Position numbers and translations under genes: made by a program
Origin: Simmondsia chinensis
Lineage: Eukaryota; Streptophyta; Magnoliopsida; Caryophyllales; Simmondsiaceae
DNA: 64,000 nucleotides
NCBI GenBank assembly: GCA_018398585.1
Contig: JAGTTD010000024.1
Location: 8,770,071 to 8,834,070 of the forward strand
Reading direction: 5' to 3'
The notes under the pieces: model-generated
What the model saw: the letters and a program-made list of their open reading frames with translations, nothing else
Databases searched by the model: none
What the model was told of the DNA's origin: nothing
Part shown: positions 42,988 to 53,715 of the stretch, piece after piece
How the letters are laid out: each line of letters begins with the position of its first letter
How positions within the stretch are numbered: the stretch's first letter is position 1

Positions 42988-43520
42988 CACTGCAAGAAAA
43001 ACACCCTTTTGTTTCAGAAAATTTAATAGTATTAGATAGCTTTAATCCGACACTATTGAGTTAATAACTTGACACCCGCCTACATCATTTTGGCAGGTTG
43101 GAGCAGGAAAGTGCTTATTTGTATTGGAATATTTTGTATCCGATACTATTGACTTTATACTGTCGGTTCATGCACGATACTAATAGGGGTACAAGAATAG
43201 CATTAGAAATACTTTTGATATTTTTGAGTTAATAATTTGAAACCCCTGTGGGTGAACTGGAAAATACTTTATTTTATTGGAAAGTTTTGTATTCGATACC
43301 GCTAACTCTATAGTATCAATTTATATACGATACTAATAAGGGTATAAGAATATCATCAGAAATACTTTTGATACTATGAAGTTAATAATTGGAAACCCCC
43401 CTCCTAGATTTTGGTGGATGATTGGGAAAATACTTTGTTGTGCTGAAATTTTTAAATCCGGTACAAATAACTATATAGTCTCAGTTTATATATGATAGTA
43501 TAGGATACTGAGCTTTGTAT
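42988..43520. mobile_element. CACTA-type transposon end with subterminal repeats
   Basis: Begins CACTGCAAGAAAAACACC, close to the CACTACAAGAAAA terminus of plant CACTA elements, exactly where Tat-3 homology ends. Three imperfect repeats of about 150 bp follow (about 43040-43180, 43190-43340, 43345-43500), each with GATACTATTGA-like and GGGAAAATACTTT-like words. No opposite terminus was found, so it is a fragment. Confidence 0.6.
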
Positions 43521-43781
43521 ACAGTGGCGGATGCATGTTGTAAGTAGCTTTACTATCCAATGTTTAGAATATATATGGATCGGTCTGAAAAAAAAGAACC
43601 TTAAAATTAAATCCTACTATTAATATATTTTTATTTTCACATGTCTATATAAATGTTAATTGTTTTTGGCCAAATGGAAAGCACGATATATATTACTCAA
43701 ATTAGGAATGCAAATACAAAGGAATATGATCATATTTTTTTACTTTTTAACTTGTTACAATATATGTAAACATGCACATAT
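43521..43781. other. Short AT-rich spacer
   Basis: No gene. A CAGTGGCGGATGCA phrase at 43521 resembles words seen at plant element edges, but no structure was confirmed. Confidence 0.35.
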
Positions 43782-45430
43782 TGTAGGGCTAGAGACCAAC
43801 ACACACATCACTCATACATGCTAAAATACCTTTGCCACTCATTTATTTATATTGAAGGTTGGGGGTTGAGGTGTCCAGTGAGATGTCCTTAAGAGCTGAT
43901 GACATGGCGGTGGCAGTTGGGCCGGCTTGAGACTCGTTCAAGCATGACCCTCGGTAATATTTGTATCAATACTCCTGTCATGAAATGATCCTTGTCTTCA
44001 ACGGTCAAACTGAGGCAAACAACTTTGAAGATCATAAAGAAATTTCTTGATGCATTAGTCTCGATGACAAATGTGATAGAGAAGTCGGGCAAAGGCAAGA
44101 TGAAGCAATATCAATGCGCTTTTCAAGCGATCAAAAACAGAAGCAATGTCAAAGTTCTACCGAAAACTATCCTTTTTGCACAACCGGGCCAAGGGATGAA
44201 AAACCTCACCATACTCGGGGGTCAGACTGCATATGGGGAGCAGTCTTATGCACATCATCAGCGAACATGTGGAGAGGCCAATAACTCGAGTGAAGGTCAA
44301 TTTTTGAAAAATACGAAGAGGCCCCTAACTCAATCAGTAATTCCTTAACAATACGCCCCATAGCTGGGTTTGAATGCCACGCTTGATATAACTTGGTGTG
44401 AAACTCAGACAAAGTGTAAGATAGAACCATAATAATAGGACCCATAGTCTGGTCTAAATGTCATGCCTGATATAACTTGGCATGAAGCTCGAACAAAGTG
44501 GAAGATAGAACCATTTCCAAAATCTCAGCACTTGAGAGACGAAACAGGGTGTTGGCGATACTACTTTCTATCTCTTCCAATGGAATACGATGGTTAAAAC
44601 ATGGTAAGTGAGAAGGGAGCCTGACAAGTTCTGCAAAAACATCTGTAAAACCCTTGTAGTGTCTCCCAACAGTAGCTTGGACAAAATCGAATTGAGGATG
44701 ATGTTCTATCCCTTCAACCAGACTCTTTTCTTCCATCATTTGGGACCATTGAGGCTCTAGAAACATGATTAGCTTTGACTTTGCAACATAACAATCAAAG
44801 GATATAATAGTATTGTTGGCTTGCTTATTCATGTAAATGCACCTCACTGTTTGTAGGCTCAAGCACCGTAACTACCTTATCCTTTGATACTTCAGAGTTT
44901 GCTAGTTCTGGAGTACCTTCCTTTACAATAGAAGGTTGCATTAATGACATATCACTCGGCTCCTTGTGCTAAAAATATTGGGGATTATGACCTTTGGTTC
45001 CACTTCAACAATATCATGGTCTTGAGATATTAAATGTCTAAGACACAACATTGATCATATATAAATCAATTGATACCAGTCAAGTATCAAAATATAAGTT
45101 TATATTATACCGATAGTACGAAAGGGGAAGGAAGACACAGAAGAAGGAGGGAGAATTAGAGGGAATTTAGGGGGAGGGATAGAGATCAACACACACATTG
45201 CTCATACATGCTAAAATACTCTAACCACCCATTTATTTGTACTAGAGGTTAGGGGTGATGTATCTAATGAGTTGTCCTTCAAAGCTGATGACGTGGCAGG
45301 TGATGTGACAGTTGGGCTGGCTCAAGACTCGTTCAGGCATGACCCTCGGTAATATTCGTATTAATACCCCTGCCATGAAATGACCCTTGTTCTCAAGGGT
45401 CAAGGTATTAATATACAAATGGGTAGATCC
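43782..45430 (-). mobile_element. Gypsy-3: internally deleted gypsy element
   Basis: LTR-like sequence at about 43782-43960 recurs at about 45082-45352 (AACACACACATC..GCTCATACATGCTAAAATAC and later GACTCGTTCA words). A primer-site-like CTGGTATCAATTG (minus strand) adjoins the right copy at about 45070-45082. Between them only reverse transcriptase and the first residues of RNase H (LPDFSITFVIETNAS, 44098-44050) remain. RNase H then joins the 3' non-coding and polypurine region directly. Integrase, gag and protease are absent. Boundaries are approximate. Confidence 0.65.
44206..44862 (-). pseudogene. Gypsy-3 reverse transcriptase remnant
   Basis: The frame 44862-44461 has FTDVFAELVRLPSHLPCFNH and RIPLEEI, the N-terminal gypsy motif. 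A second frame (44445-44206) has GASSYFSKIDLHSSYWPLHM with the first catalytic Asp, then FADDVHKTA. A tandem duplication of about 80-105 bp around 44364-44515 (a GATATAACTTGG..AGATAGAACCAT unit twice) separates them. The second catalytic block is missing. Confidence 0.75.
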
Positions 45431-45760
45431 TTCGAGGTCGAACACCATAATTATAAATTTTACCCCCTTGTATTTCTAAAATTAACAAAAATTTTAATAA
45501 TATTCTAAAATTTTAATAAAAATTTTAAAATTAACAAATATTTCTGAAATGACGTGGCAGGTGATGTGGCAGTTGGGCTAGCTCGAGACTCGTTCAAGCA
45601 TGACCCTTGGTAATATTCGTATTAATACCCCTGCCATGAAATGACCCTTGCCCTCAAGGGTCAAAGTATTAATATACAAATGGGTAAATCCTCCGAGGTC
45701 GAACACCATAATTATAAATTTTACCCCCTTATATTTCTAAAATTAAAAATTTTAATAATA
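45285..45760. repeat. Tandem duplication of about 265 bp at the Gypsy-3 edge
   Basis: 45285-45548 and 45549-45760 share GACGTGGCAGGTGATGTG, GACTCGTTCA, TACCCCTGCCATGAAATGAC and CGAACACCATAATTATAAAT words in the same order, with few differences. It is a direct tandem repeat covering the polypurine tract and LTR edge of Gypsy-3. Confidence 0.8.
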
Positions 45761-45931
45761 ATTTTTTCTTTAAAATGTTTAATTAAAATGCAATTGAGTA
45801 ATAATACGTATTTAAAAGGGGTAAAATGATACTTAAAGGAAACTATAGGGGTAATTTTGTAAATTTGATACTTAAACCATAAAATCCCTAATTTAATTTT
45901 CCTGCACTGCTTCGTCCTCCTAGTCAAAGTG

Positions 45932-48442
45932 TGGATAAAAGAAATATCGAAGGCATGATGGGGTTCTACAAATAACGACAAATTTTGCACCATTTTATAT
46001 CATTATTTGAACTATTTTATCAAATACATTTAACTTCTAGACTAAAAGGTTAGTTCAAAAAAAGTTGGCCAAAATAATAATATACACCAATAATGTTTTG
46101 AGTATCTATATTAAGGTATATGGTATTGATTGATGAATGGGAAATATAACAAAACAATTATACTTGAAATTTGATTTTTCATGGGTAAGTTATTTTATAT
46201 AATAACTCACTGTGGGATTTCAAATTATTACTGAGATACCTAACATCGAAATGTAGGGGGTAAAACCGATAATACGATTGTGGCAATATTAGAAACCCAC
46301 TACCATAATTGATAGGTTGCCGATCTTAGCAAGATTAAAGACCCTACTACTGCGCAGCCAAATTTCACCACCTTGGTAGGTTGGGCTAAGTATACAGAAA
46401 AGTACCTGGTTTCATCACCTTCGTTAGCTAGGCCAAAGATACAAATAGTAACCGGTTTCACCACATTGGTTGGCTAAGGATACTAAATAACTGTCAATCT
46501 AGAGAGAAGAAAAAAGAAAAAAAAACTCTCAAACTTTTAATTCATCATTAATCAATAATAACTTAATTAAATACAAAACTATCACGACCCTAGCCGCGAC
46601 AAGGTCAAGATAGGCTAGCAATCGAGCTAAGACATTGTCTAGGTTCTGATTTGAGGCCTCATCGTATTCTCAAGACATGGGCGGAATTGAATGTCATGGA
46701 CTGGGGAGGTTCAAATGGGCCTATGTCTAGTTCACAGCCCGGTCAATGTCATGACACAACCAAGCCAAGCCCGGGCTGCGACCTGCAGTTTTCATTGCCA
46801 GGCTTGGTTGCACCCGATAGTGTTAAGGGTATGCCTTCAGCCCTAACCGTCACAGCCGGTCATCCGGTCAGCTTCCAAGGGCACGCCTCAGCTTGGAATA
46901 ATCTAGAAGCAGCGGAAGCACATGGGAGACGCTCCTCCAACCTATTTTCCCTCCAATATTTGAATAATTCCATTTTCCCGCCTTTATTTGAATAGGTAGT
47001 TATTTCCCGCTCTTATTTGAATTCAAATACTTTCCCGCCATTTATTTGTATTTTCAGATCTAGGATTAATTCTAGGAAGCTCTAGATTGTTCTTTTAATT
47101 CTCTATAAATAGGAAGCATTAGCAATGTAATAAGCATTTATCAATCAATGAAAATATAAATGAAATTCAAGAGTTCAACTCTTAATTCTCTCTCATCTCA
47201 TACTCTCTATTCTTTCTCTCATCTAACTCTACTTCTTTTTCTCATCTAAGTCTAAATTCACCTTCTTTCTCATCCTATATTCTCTAAAACTCTATCAATT
47301 CTCAATATCAATCAAATCTCGAGCCACTAACTCGAGGTCATGAATCGAGGATCGTGACAAAAACTCACCCTAAATGGGTATTTATAGACCCAACAAATCA
47401 TAAGAAGATAACTATAACAATAATTAAACCCTAACTAATTAATATAAATTAAATCCTAGTTGATCAGCATAAAGATATTCTAGACCCTAATTGATGAATG
47501 TATTAATAAATCTTAACAAATTCAAGATTTAAATAAAATCTTTAAAAAACTGGATTAAATAAATTAATTAAATAAGATTTGAAACTATTTAATTAAATCC
47601 TAATTAATCTTCACGATAGTCCTTGTCATGTTCCTCAAGTTAGAGAAGACTCGCCATCGAGTTATGAACATCTTCCTTCCGCTATTCTTCATCTTGACTT
47701 TTTTCATACGTGAAAAAGATCAGTAATGTTGAGTGAACAACTCCATAATCTTGAAAAAGCTCAATCTTGGATTGATGATGTGGCAAGCAAGGTGACGTGG
47801 TGTTGGCATGTTGATGAGTTGGCAGATGACTTGGGGATGAAGTTGGAGATCAGCTTAGAAACTAGAAAAACAAATCCCATTCTCATGCAGTGGCGCGTGA
47901 GTCCCATGCGACAGTTAACGGCAAAATTCAGCAGTTTTGTCTTTGGATTCCGGTAGATAGGAGGATGGAACATCAGTGGTGGCGATAGTTGGACTGGCTA
48001 CTGGTTGCTTTTGTGGTGGCTTCAGGTTGTGTTCAGGGGCAATTCCTGCGTGAAATGGTTCGTATGGGTCAGTGGAAAGTGATGGTTGATGGCGGAACCA
48101 GAAGCTATGCTGGTTAATGATAGTTTTGGCAGTGACTTTTTTCGGGGATAGATTTTCTTTTGGTTTTTTTCCCCTGGAAAAAGGGTCGAAGAAGATGGTG
48201 TAGATCTGAATTTTTTTGAATGGTTATGAACAGGGAAGATATAGTAGGCTCTGATACCAACTGATGTAGGAATATAGGGCATAAAACAATAAATTACTGA
48301 CTACGGTGAGGTTAAAAACCCCACTATGGTAATGATAGGTTGCTATCTTAGCGAGGTTAAAAACTCCACAACCATGTAGCCAAATTTCACTCCCTTGGTT
48401 GGCAAAGCCACGGATACTGAATAATTCTCAATTTACATGGAA
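45932..48442 (-). mobile_element. Element H, copy B, with flank
   Basis: 45932-46240 matches 33591-33904. The left LTR is 46241-47628 (including a later solo-LTR insertion), the internal region 47629-48261, and the right LTR fragment 48262-48442. The primer site GTTGGTATCAGAG (minus strand) is intact at 48249-48261. LTR edges TGATGTAGG and CCTTGTCA are clear. The internal frame (47973-47761) is similar to 34738-34526 in copy A (NCRMGLTRHC, SANSSTCQ). No enzyme domains are present, so movement depended on another element. Confidence 0.75.
46580..47359 (+). repeat. Solo LTR inserted in element H copy B
   Basis: A 780-bp LTR from TATCACGACCCTAGCC to GGATCGTGACA (the canonical TG now TA) flanked by a perfect AAAAC duplication (46575-46579, 47360-47364). 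A plus-strand TATA box lies in CTCTATAAATAGG near 47101. Element H copy A at about 34128-34140 is the empty site. No internal region remains, so it arose by LTR-LTR recombination. Confidence 0.9.
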
Positions 48443-49977
48443 TGTTTGCTCCTTTTTTTGTTAAGTGTGTGAATATGGTTTCCATTAATACAAATCAAGC
48501 AAACATGCAAAAACTGACTCGCAGTGATGTGGGAGCAAGCCTATATTCTAGACCGCACGTGTTTGACTTCAACCACTCACCTTTTTGAGGAAAAGAGATT
48601 GTGCTTTTAGTGAATCCAACTTTGGTTTGCAATTAACTTGTTGATTCTGCTTATGCTTCAATTAAAACATATATTTTTGTGGATTTTATATATACATTTG
48701 ACAGAAAAATAAAAGGATATGGACCTAACTCAAGTGACAGTTACAATGACAGAGCAAAGCCAATAGACACCTTTCCTCGTACACTTATAACTTGGGAACT
48801 GAGCTAGAGACAAACTCAAGTACTCAGCAGTCCACTTAGAAGCCTGAATCAAGCTGATTTTTAGGCCTAGCACCCTTAACTTGTAATAACTCGAACGAGT
48901 TTGAGTTTGACACGCTTAAGATGGAGCAAACTGTATCTTGGTTACTAGAAGAGGACCAACGTAATCAAGGTCAAACCTTGGCCAACAAAGCCCTTGAACA
49001 ATAATGCAAACCTAATTTCACTTGACTTATTAAGCAGTGACACCAGTATTAAGACCAATGCAATCAAGGTCAAGCCTTGGTTGTCAAAGCCTTAAATCAA
49101 CGCCTCATTTCTCAACTCATCAATTGGGGAAATAAATGAAAACAAAAAGTTCATAACTTAAACTCGAAGAACTAAATTCTTAGAAGAAAGCAACTACAAA
49201 GAGGATCTGCACTAAGCCAAGCTAGGCTAAGTTATGCTACTCCTTGGTAAAAAGCACAAGTGCACTGTAAAGAAACTCATGCCACTTCCTGGGATTGTCT
49301 TCAATCATCTTTTCAATGTCGGCCTTTATAATCTTGTTAGCAGACTCAGCCTAGCCTCTTGCTTGTTCATAGTAAGGTGTTGAATTCAAGATCTCAATAT
49401 TGAAACTCCTAGTCAACTCCTTAACCGCAGCTCTATTAAGAAATTTATCTCGGTCCACAGTTACAGTTTCTTAGATTCCAATCCTACATAGGATATATTC
49501 TTTTATAAAATCAATCACATCTTGCCGATTTATACTCCTATATGGTTTAGCCTCCACGCATTGTGTAAAATAGTTTGTGGCCACAAGAATGTAGGAATGT
49601 TGCTTGCTTGATGGAGGGTTGATTTCCTCTATAATGTCCATTGTCCACCCCTGAAAAGGCCATGGTTTAACAATAGCATGCATCTCAATAGTAGGAACCC
49701 TTGATACATGTCCATGCCTTTGGCAAGCTTTGCATCTTTTGGCATATTTGATACAATCATCCATCATTAATTGCCAATAGGAGCCATAATATCCGATAAG
49801 CCAGTGCATCTTATTACCAGCAAAATGGAATGCACAAATTCCCTCATGGGCTCCAACCATTACTAGCATTGCTTCATCTATGTCTAGAACTAGAGTCTTT
49901 TTTGTATAGCTCTCAAGAGGACTCCTGAAGTAATCCTCAAGGGCTTCCTCCAATCCTCAAATTGACTTATTATAGAT
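48443..49977 (-). mobile_element. Tat-4: Tat remnant, LTR fused to integrase
   Basis: LTR 48443-49275 starts TGTTTGCTCC in the same element-H position as Tat-2. At about 49275 it jumps from mid-LTR to integrase (homologous to 38600 onwards), losing the rest of the LTR and the antisense ORF region. It ends at the LTR-like block at 49978. Confidence 0.82.
49276..49977 (-). pseudogene. Tat-4 integrase remnant
   Basis: The frame 49953-49471 has the zinc region HEGICAFHFAGNKMHWLIGY with CKACQRHG, then KPWPFQGWTMDIIEEI with the first catalytic Asp, and ILVATNYFTQCVEAKPYRS. The remaining core (49470-49276) holds the MDRDKFLN-like second Asp region with a stop between. It covers the N-terminal part missing from Tat-2. 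Confidence 0.82.
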
Positions 49978-51361
49978 TGTTAGACCTTAAATCAATCCAA
50001 GTGTTCGCTTGTAATTACCTTACTTTCAGAGCTAAAAGACTGAGTAATTTTAAGGCCATGGTCTTGATGAGCATAGTCTCTTCACACCAAATCTTGGACA
50101 ATTTCTATTTCAGAAACTAAATTTTCCTAGATTGGCTCAATTAGCCATAGTGGAAACTATTTTAAAATTCTTTAGTTTTAAATCTAAGGACTTTTAATCT
50201 AATATATACATAACAGCAAAAAATATCAAAGCATAATAAGCATTGAACTAAAATCATAAATAAAATTGTAAAAATTAAAAGAAAGCTTTAAAAGAAAACG
50301 TGATAAGGAATACCTGGATTATAGACCATAACTGTTGCCCCAGAGGAATCATCAAGACAGTGAGATCTTTTTGGTAATGATCCCTTGACCCCCGAAGTAT
50401 GGACTCCAAAAATATTTGCTAGGAGAAATATCAAAGAGAAATTCCTACTTTTTAATTTTTCAAAAAATTATATTTTTTAAGGAATTATTAGTTGCTAAAC
50501 TAAACTCCAAGGACCCCTATTTATAAAAGGCCTCGAGTTCAAATTTTCCAATTTAGTCGATGTGGGATCAATTAAAAAACAAAACCCGTTTTATCAATTT
50601 TGAAACGACGTTGTATAATAAAACTAGAAAAAAGGGGCATGCTTTAAAAGACGTGACACTTGTCACTCCACAATTGGCAGCCTTAATTTAATGCGGAAAG
50701 CATCACAGAGCCTGCTACTGGCTACACTTGTCGCTCTTTTACTGTGTGAGCCCTGTTGCTGTGGATTATACCCCAAGCCTCCACACGTGTCAATTATAAT
50801 TGGGTCGTGTATGCAGCCCAGTTCAATGATCTTTTTTATATTTATTTTATTTTATTTTTGTTTAAATTTCCACATGTATAAAATTTATTTCATGAATATT
50901 ATTTGGTAAAATTAATTTATTTATCTTATATTATCTCATAAATTATATTTAGAAAAATTAATTTATTCATCTCATGAATTTATTTAAAATATTTTCAACT
51001 AGTGTGCTTCTATATATTTGCAGAGGGATCTCAAGGACAAATTAATTCTAGCAACAAATGGGCCAAATCTCATTATAAGCTCTTTGGAAACTTTGATTAC
51101 CATTTACTAATATTTAATTCCACCGAATAAATATTTTTGCACTCTAAAATTAAATGTAATTATTCAATAATTTCCAAATAACTCTTACTGTGACAATCAA
51201 CCTCTCTACTAGATATCTGCGAGAAAAAATAACGTTAACTCTTCTTGATAAATTTCTCACATTTTTCACTTTAGTTCCCGACTCGGCTTCTCAAACAATT
51301 AAATAATACAGAAAACATTTATGTACTAATTCTAAATATCAAACATATGGAATACTTTGGC
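49978..51361 (-). repeat. LTR-like block with minus-strand promoter
   Basis: Starts TGTTAGACCTTAAATC (plus strand) exactly where Tat-4 stops and runs to about 51361, where the Tat-5 LTR resumes. On the minus strand TATAAATAGGGG (50525-50514) is followed by a leader of about 200 bp ending CCAG/GTATTCC (about 50314/50313), which resembles a splice donor. No primer site, polypurine tract or target duplication was found. It could be a solo LTR or a captured promoter and first exon. Confidence 0.4.
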
Positions 51362-51953
51362 TATCCTAGGCTAAGTTACACTACTCCTAGGTAAAAAGCA
51401 CTAGTGTGCGATAAAGAAAACTTGAAAAAGTTTTGTATGAATGTATGTACTACTTTGGACTACAACAGAGTCACCTAGTTATAGAAAAACTAAATAGCAG
51501 TTGCCCCCTTTCTCCACCGCACCAAACTCTTTTAGCACATGAATGATCAATAAACATGCCCTTGACTTGGTACTTGACTGTATTACTTGAAGTCCACGTT
51601 CGCATTTTCATCTGAAGACTCTTCTAGATGCTCCACATTCCATTGGATTATGCTTGGTGCCCATGCATCTGAAATCGCACTCTAAGTAACTGTCACGAGC
51701 TTGGAAACCACTTGTCTTGCAGCTTTCTTGGCAGTCCCTTGAGCTCGAGCTCCCTTGACCTTTAAACCATCTCGAGCCTCGAATGACTGATACCCTTGTT
51801 AGGGTGATTAACTTCTCAAGATGATGGACTTGAAACCCCGTTATCTTAGTGTCTAAAGTTTGATTCTCCTCAAGTAGGACCTCACGTTATAAGCACGTGG
51901 CACTTTACCCAAAATGGCATTGTCCTAACTCCCTCGAAATTAGGGTGTAAACA
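51362..51953 (-). repeat. 3' LTR of Tat-5 (partial)
   Basis: Homologous to the right half of the Tat-3 LTR from GGCTAAGTTACACTACTCC onward, ending GTGTAAACA. The left half is missing at the boundary with 49978-51361. Confidence 0.85.
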
Positions 51954-52081
51954 AATGCCCTCTTTTAGCAATTGGTAAATTCAAATTTACAACGAGTAAA
52001 AATGTGCTTTATTTGACCCTTAACGGCTACAGGGAGTTTGAGAGAACACTGTTTGACGTCTGATCTTCTTTCTCTCGTATC

Positions 52082-52304
52082 TATAAGTATGACAGTTGGG
52101 GCTTTGAATCTTCACTTTCTCTATTCCGTGCTCTCTATTTTCTATAACGAAGCACTTCGAAAACACTTGCTCTCTGTTCTTGAATTTGTGATTCTTGTTG
52201 CTTTAATCTGCTCCCTGTTAATTTACATTTCTTTGAATCAAGCAACGATGGCTCAAATCTCTTCTTTGACCAAATCAATTACTTTTTGGGACATCCTTCT
52301 CTAG
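52082..52304 (+). pseudogene. Tat-5 antisense promoter and ORF stub
   Basis: TATAAGTA near 52082, ATG at 52248 opening MAQISSLTKSITFWDILL and a stop at 52302-52304. Same organisation as Tat-3; only the first codons belong to the antisense ORF and the rest is antisense to reverse transcriptase. Confidence 0.5.
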
Positions 52305-52309
52305 GCCTA

Positions 52310-53450
52310 GATGATGAGCCTTGAGCCTTGCTTGATAGGAAGCCTGTGCTCAAACATATTTCTGTCTAGGCCAAGAATCTCATGATGGTCCAAGGCAAAG
52401 CAGTCCTCTAACTCAAGAACCAAATACTGCTCCCTCTGGTCCTCAAAAAGCACAGCACTCCGATAGGTAGGTCTTGGTCCTTTGTTGAGCCCAAGTTAAC
52501 CTCGAGAGGGGTCTTGAATTTTAGCCCTCAAATCCTCCATTTTAGCCGATGCCACTCTTAGGTCAGATAGCACCAGCTCTTTTTTTGTGTCATCTAGACT
52601 TCGAAGCCATCAAATGGCTGCTCAACTGAAAGTTGATCCTCAGCAAGCCAAGCAACAAGCTTTGCTATAGTTGAGGAAATGGCCTTCTGGGCCATTACTG
52701 GGAGGTCTTGGCTCCTTCACATACGGCTTTTGGTGTGCCTTAGAGATCTCCTTCATCAAAAGGGCTCTCATGCATCTCGAGAAATCAGAGTCTTTTGACT
52801 CCACATCTACTTAATCAACCTCAGCTTCAGTGAGTAAGCTGTCAAGAATGGCTATCATTTATTGGTTTTGGGAAAACTGTGGAGTGGTCTTTTTAACATC
52901 AAGTGGTCCCATGCCATCTTTGTAGAACATTGCCTTAACATAATTAGAGCAAGCCATGAGTGGCTACTTATTCGCCACCACAACCACATATTTGTCATGG
53001 TTCTAGAAGATTAACAACTGGTGAAGCGAAGATGGGATACAATAATTGGCATGTAGCCAATCCCTCCCAAGTATAGCATTGTAGCTCAATGTAGTATCCA
53101 CTACAAAGAAGGATGTTAGCTTGCTTAAGCTGCCAATAATTAAATCGATCGAGATGACCCGTTCAGACTTAGTAGTGGCTCTAGAAAAGCCATAGATTGC
53201 AAAATCTAAAGTAATCAAGTCATCTCGAGATGTACCAATGACCCCTAACATATATGAAGTTAAAACGTTGATGGTAGTGCGATTATCTACCAAGACCCTA
53301 TTTACCAGGATGCCATTGAAGTTGGCCTTGATGTGTAGAGGCTTGATGTGCTTATTGGCAGTATTTAGCCCATTAAATATCATCCTCATTATGCCAGGGG
53401 TATTGTCTATTGACGTGGATGTTGGGGTAGGAATTTTAAAAGACAAAGAT
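52310..53450 (-). pseudogene. Tat-5 protease and reverse transcriptase start
   Basis: An open frame (53446-53003) has ILVNRVLVDNRTTINVLTSY, in which the Asp-Asn-Gly triplet has become Asp-Asn-Arg, so this protease lacks its active-site Gly. SYNAILGRDWLHANY closes the domain. 53000-52310 continues through the linker to the first residues of reverse transcriptase, with many stops, up to the deletion junction. Confidence 0.82.
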
Positions 53451-53715
53451 CAGGGTTACCTTTGGTTGCTTCTACTTCAGCTATAAGCTCCACCTAGATC
53501 TTCGTGTGATGCTATTACATCTCTCATAATGTCTTCTTGAGCATTAGTTGCCACAAACTCCGAAGGAAGGAGCAGGGAAGTTCTAACATTAACCTTTGTA
53601 GGGAGCATTCCAAACTATATTTGGTCCCCTTGATCTGTTTCCTTCTTATGATTGTCAACCGTTGGCATATCCTAATCTTGCATTTGAGGACTGCCATTAA
53701 TTTCCATGTCCTGAT

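Noticed and set aside
50691..50909. Plus-strand ORF with a leader resembling a signal peptide (hydrophobic run after MRKASQS)
   Set aside because: It lies inside the LTR-like block, ends in AT-rich low-complexity residues and has no recognisable domain or conserved neighbour; hydrophobic frames are common in T-rich DNA.
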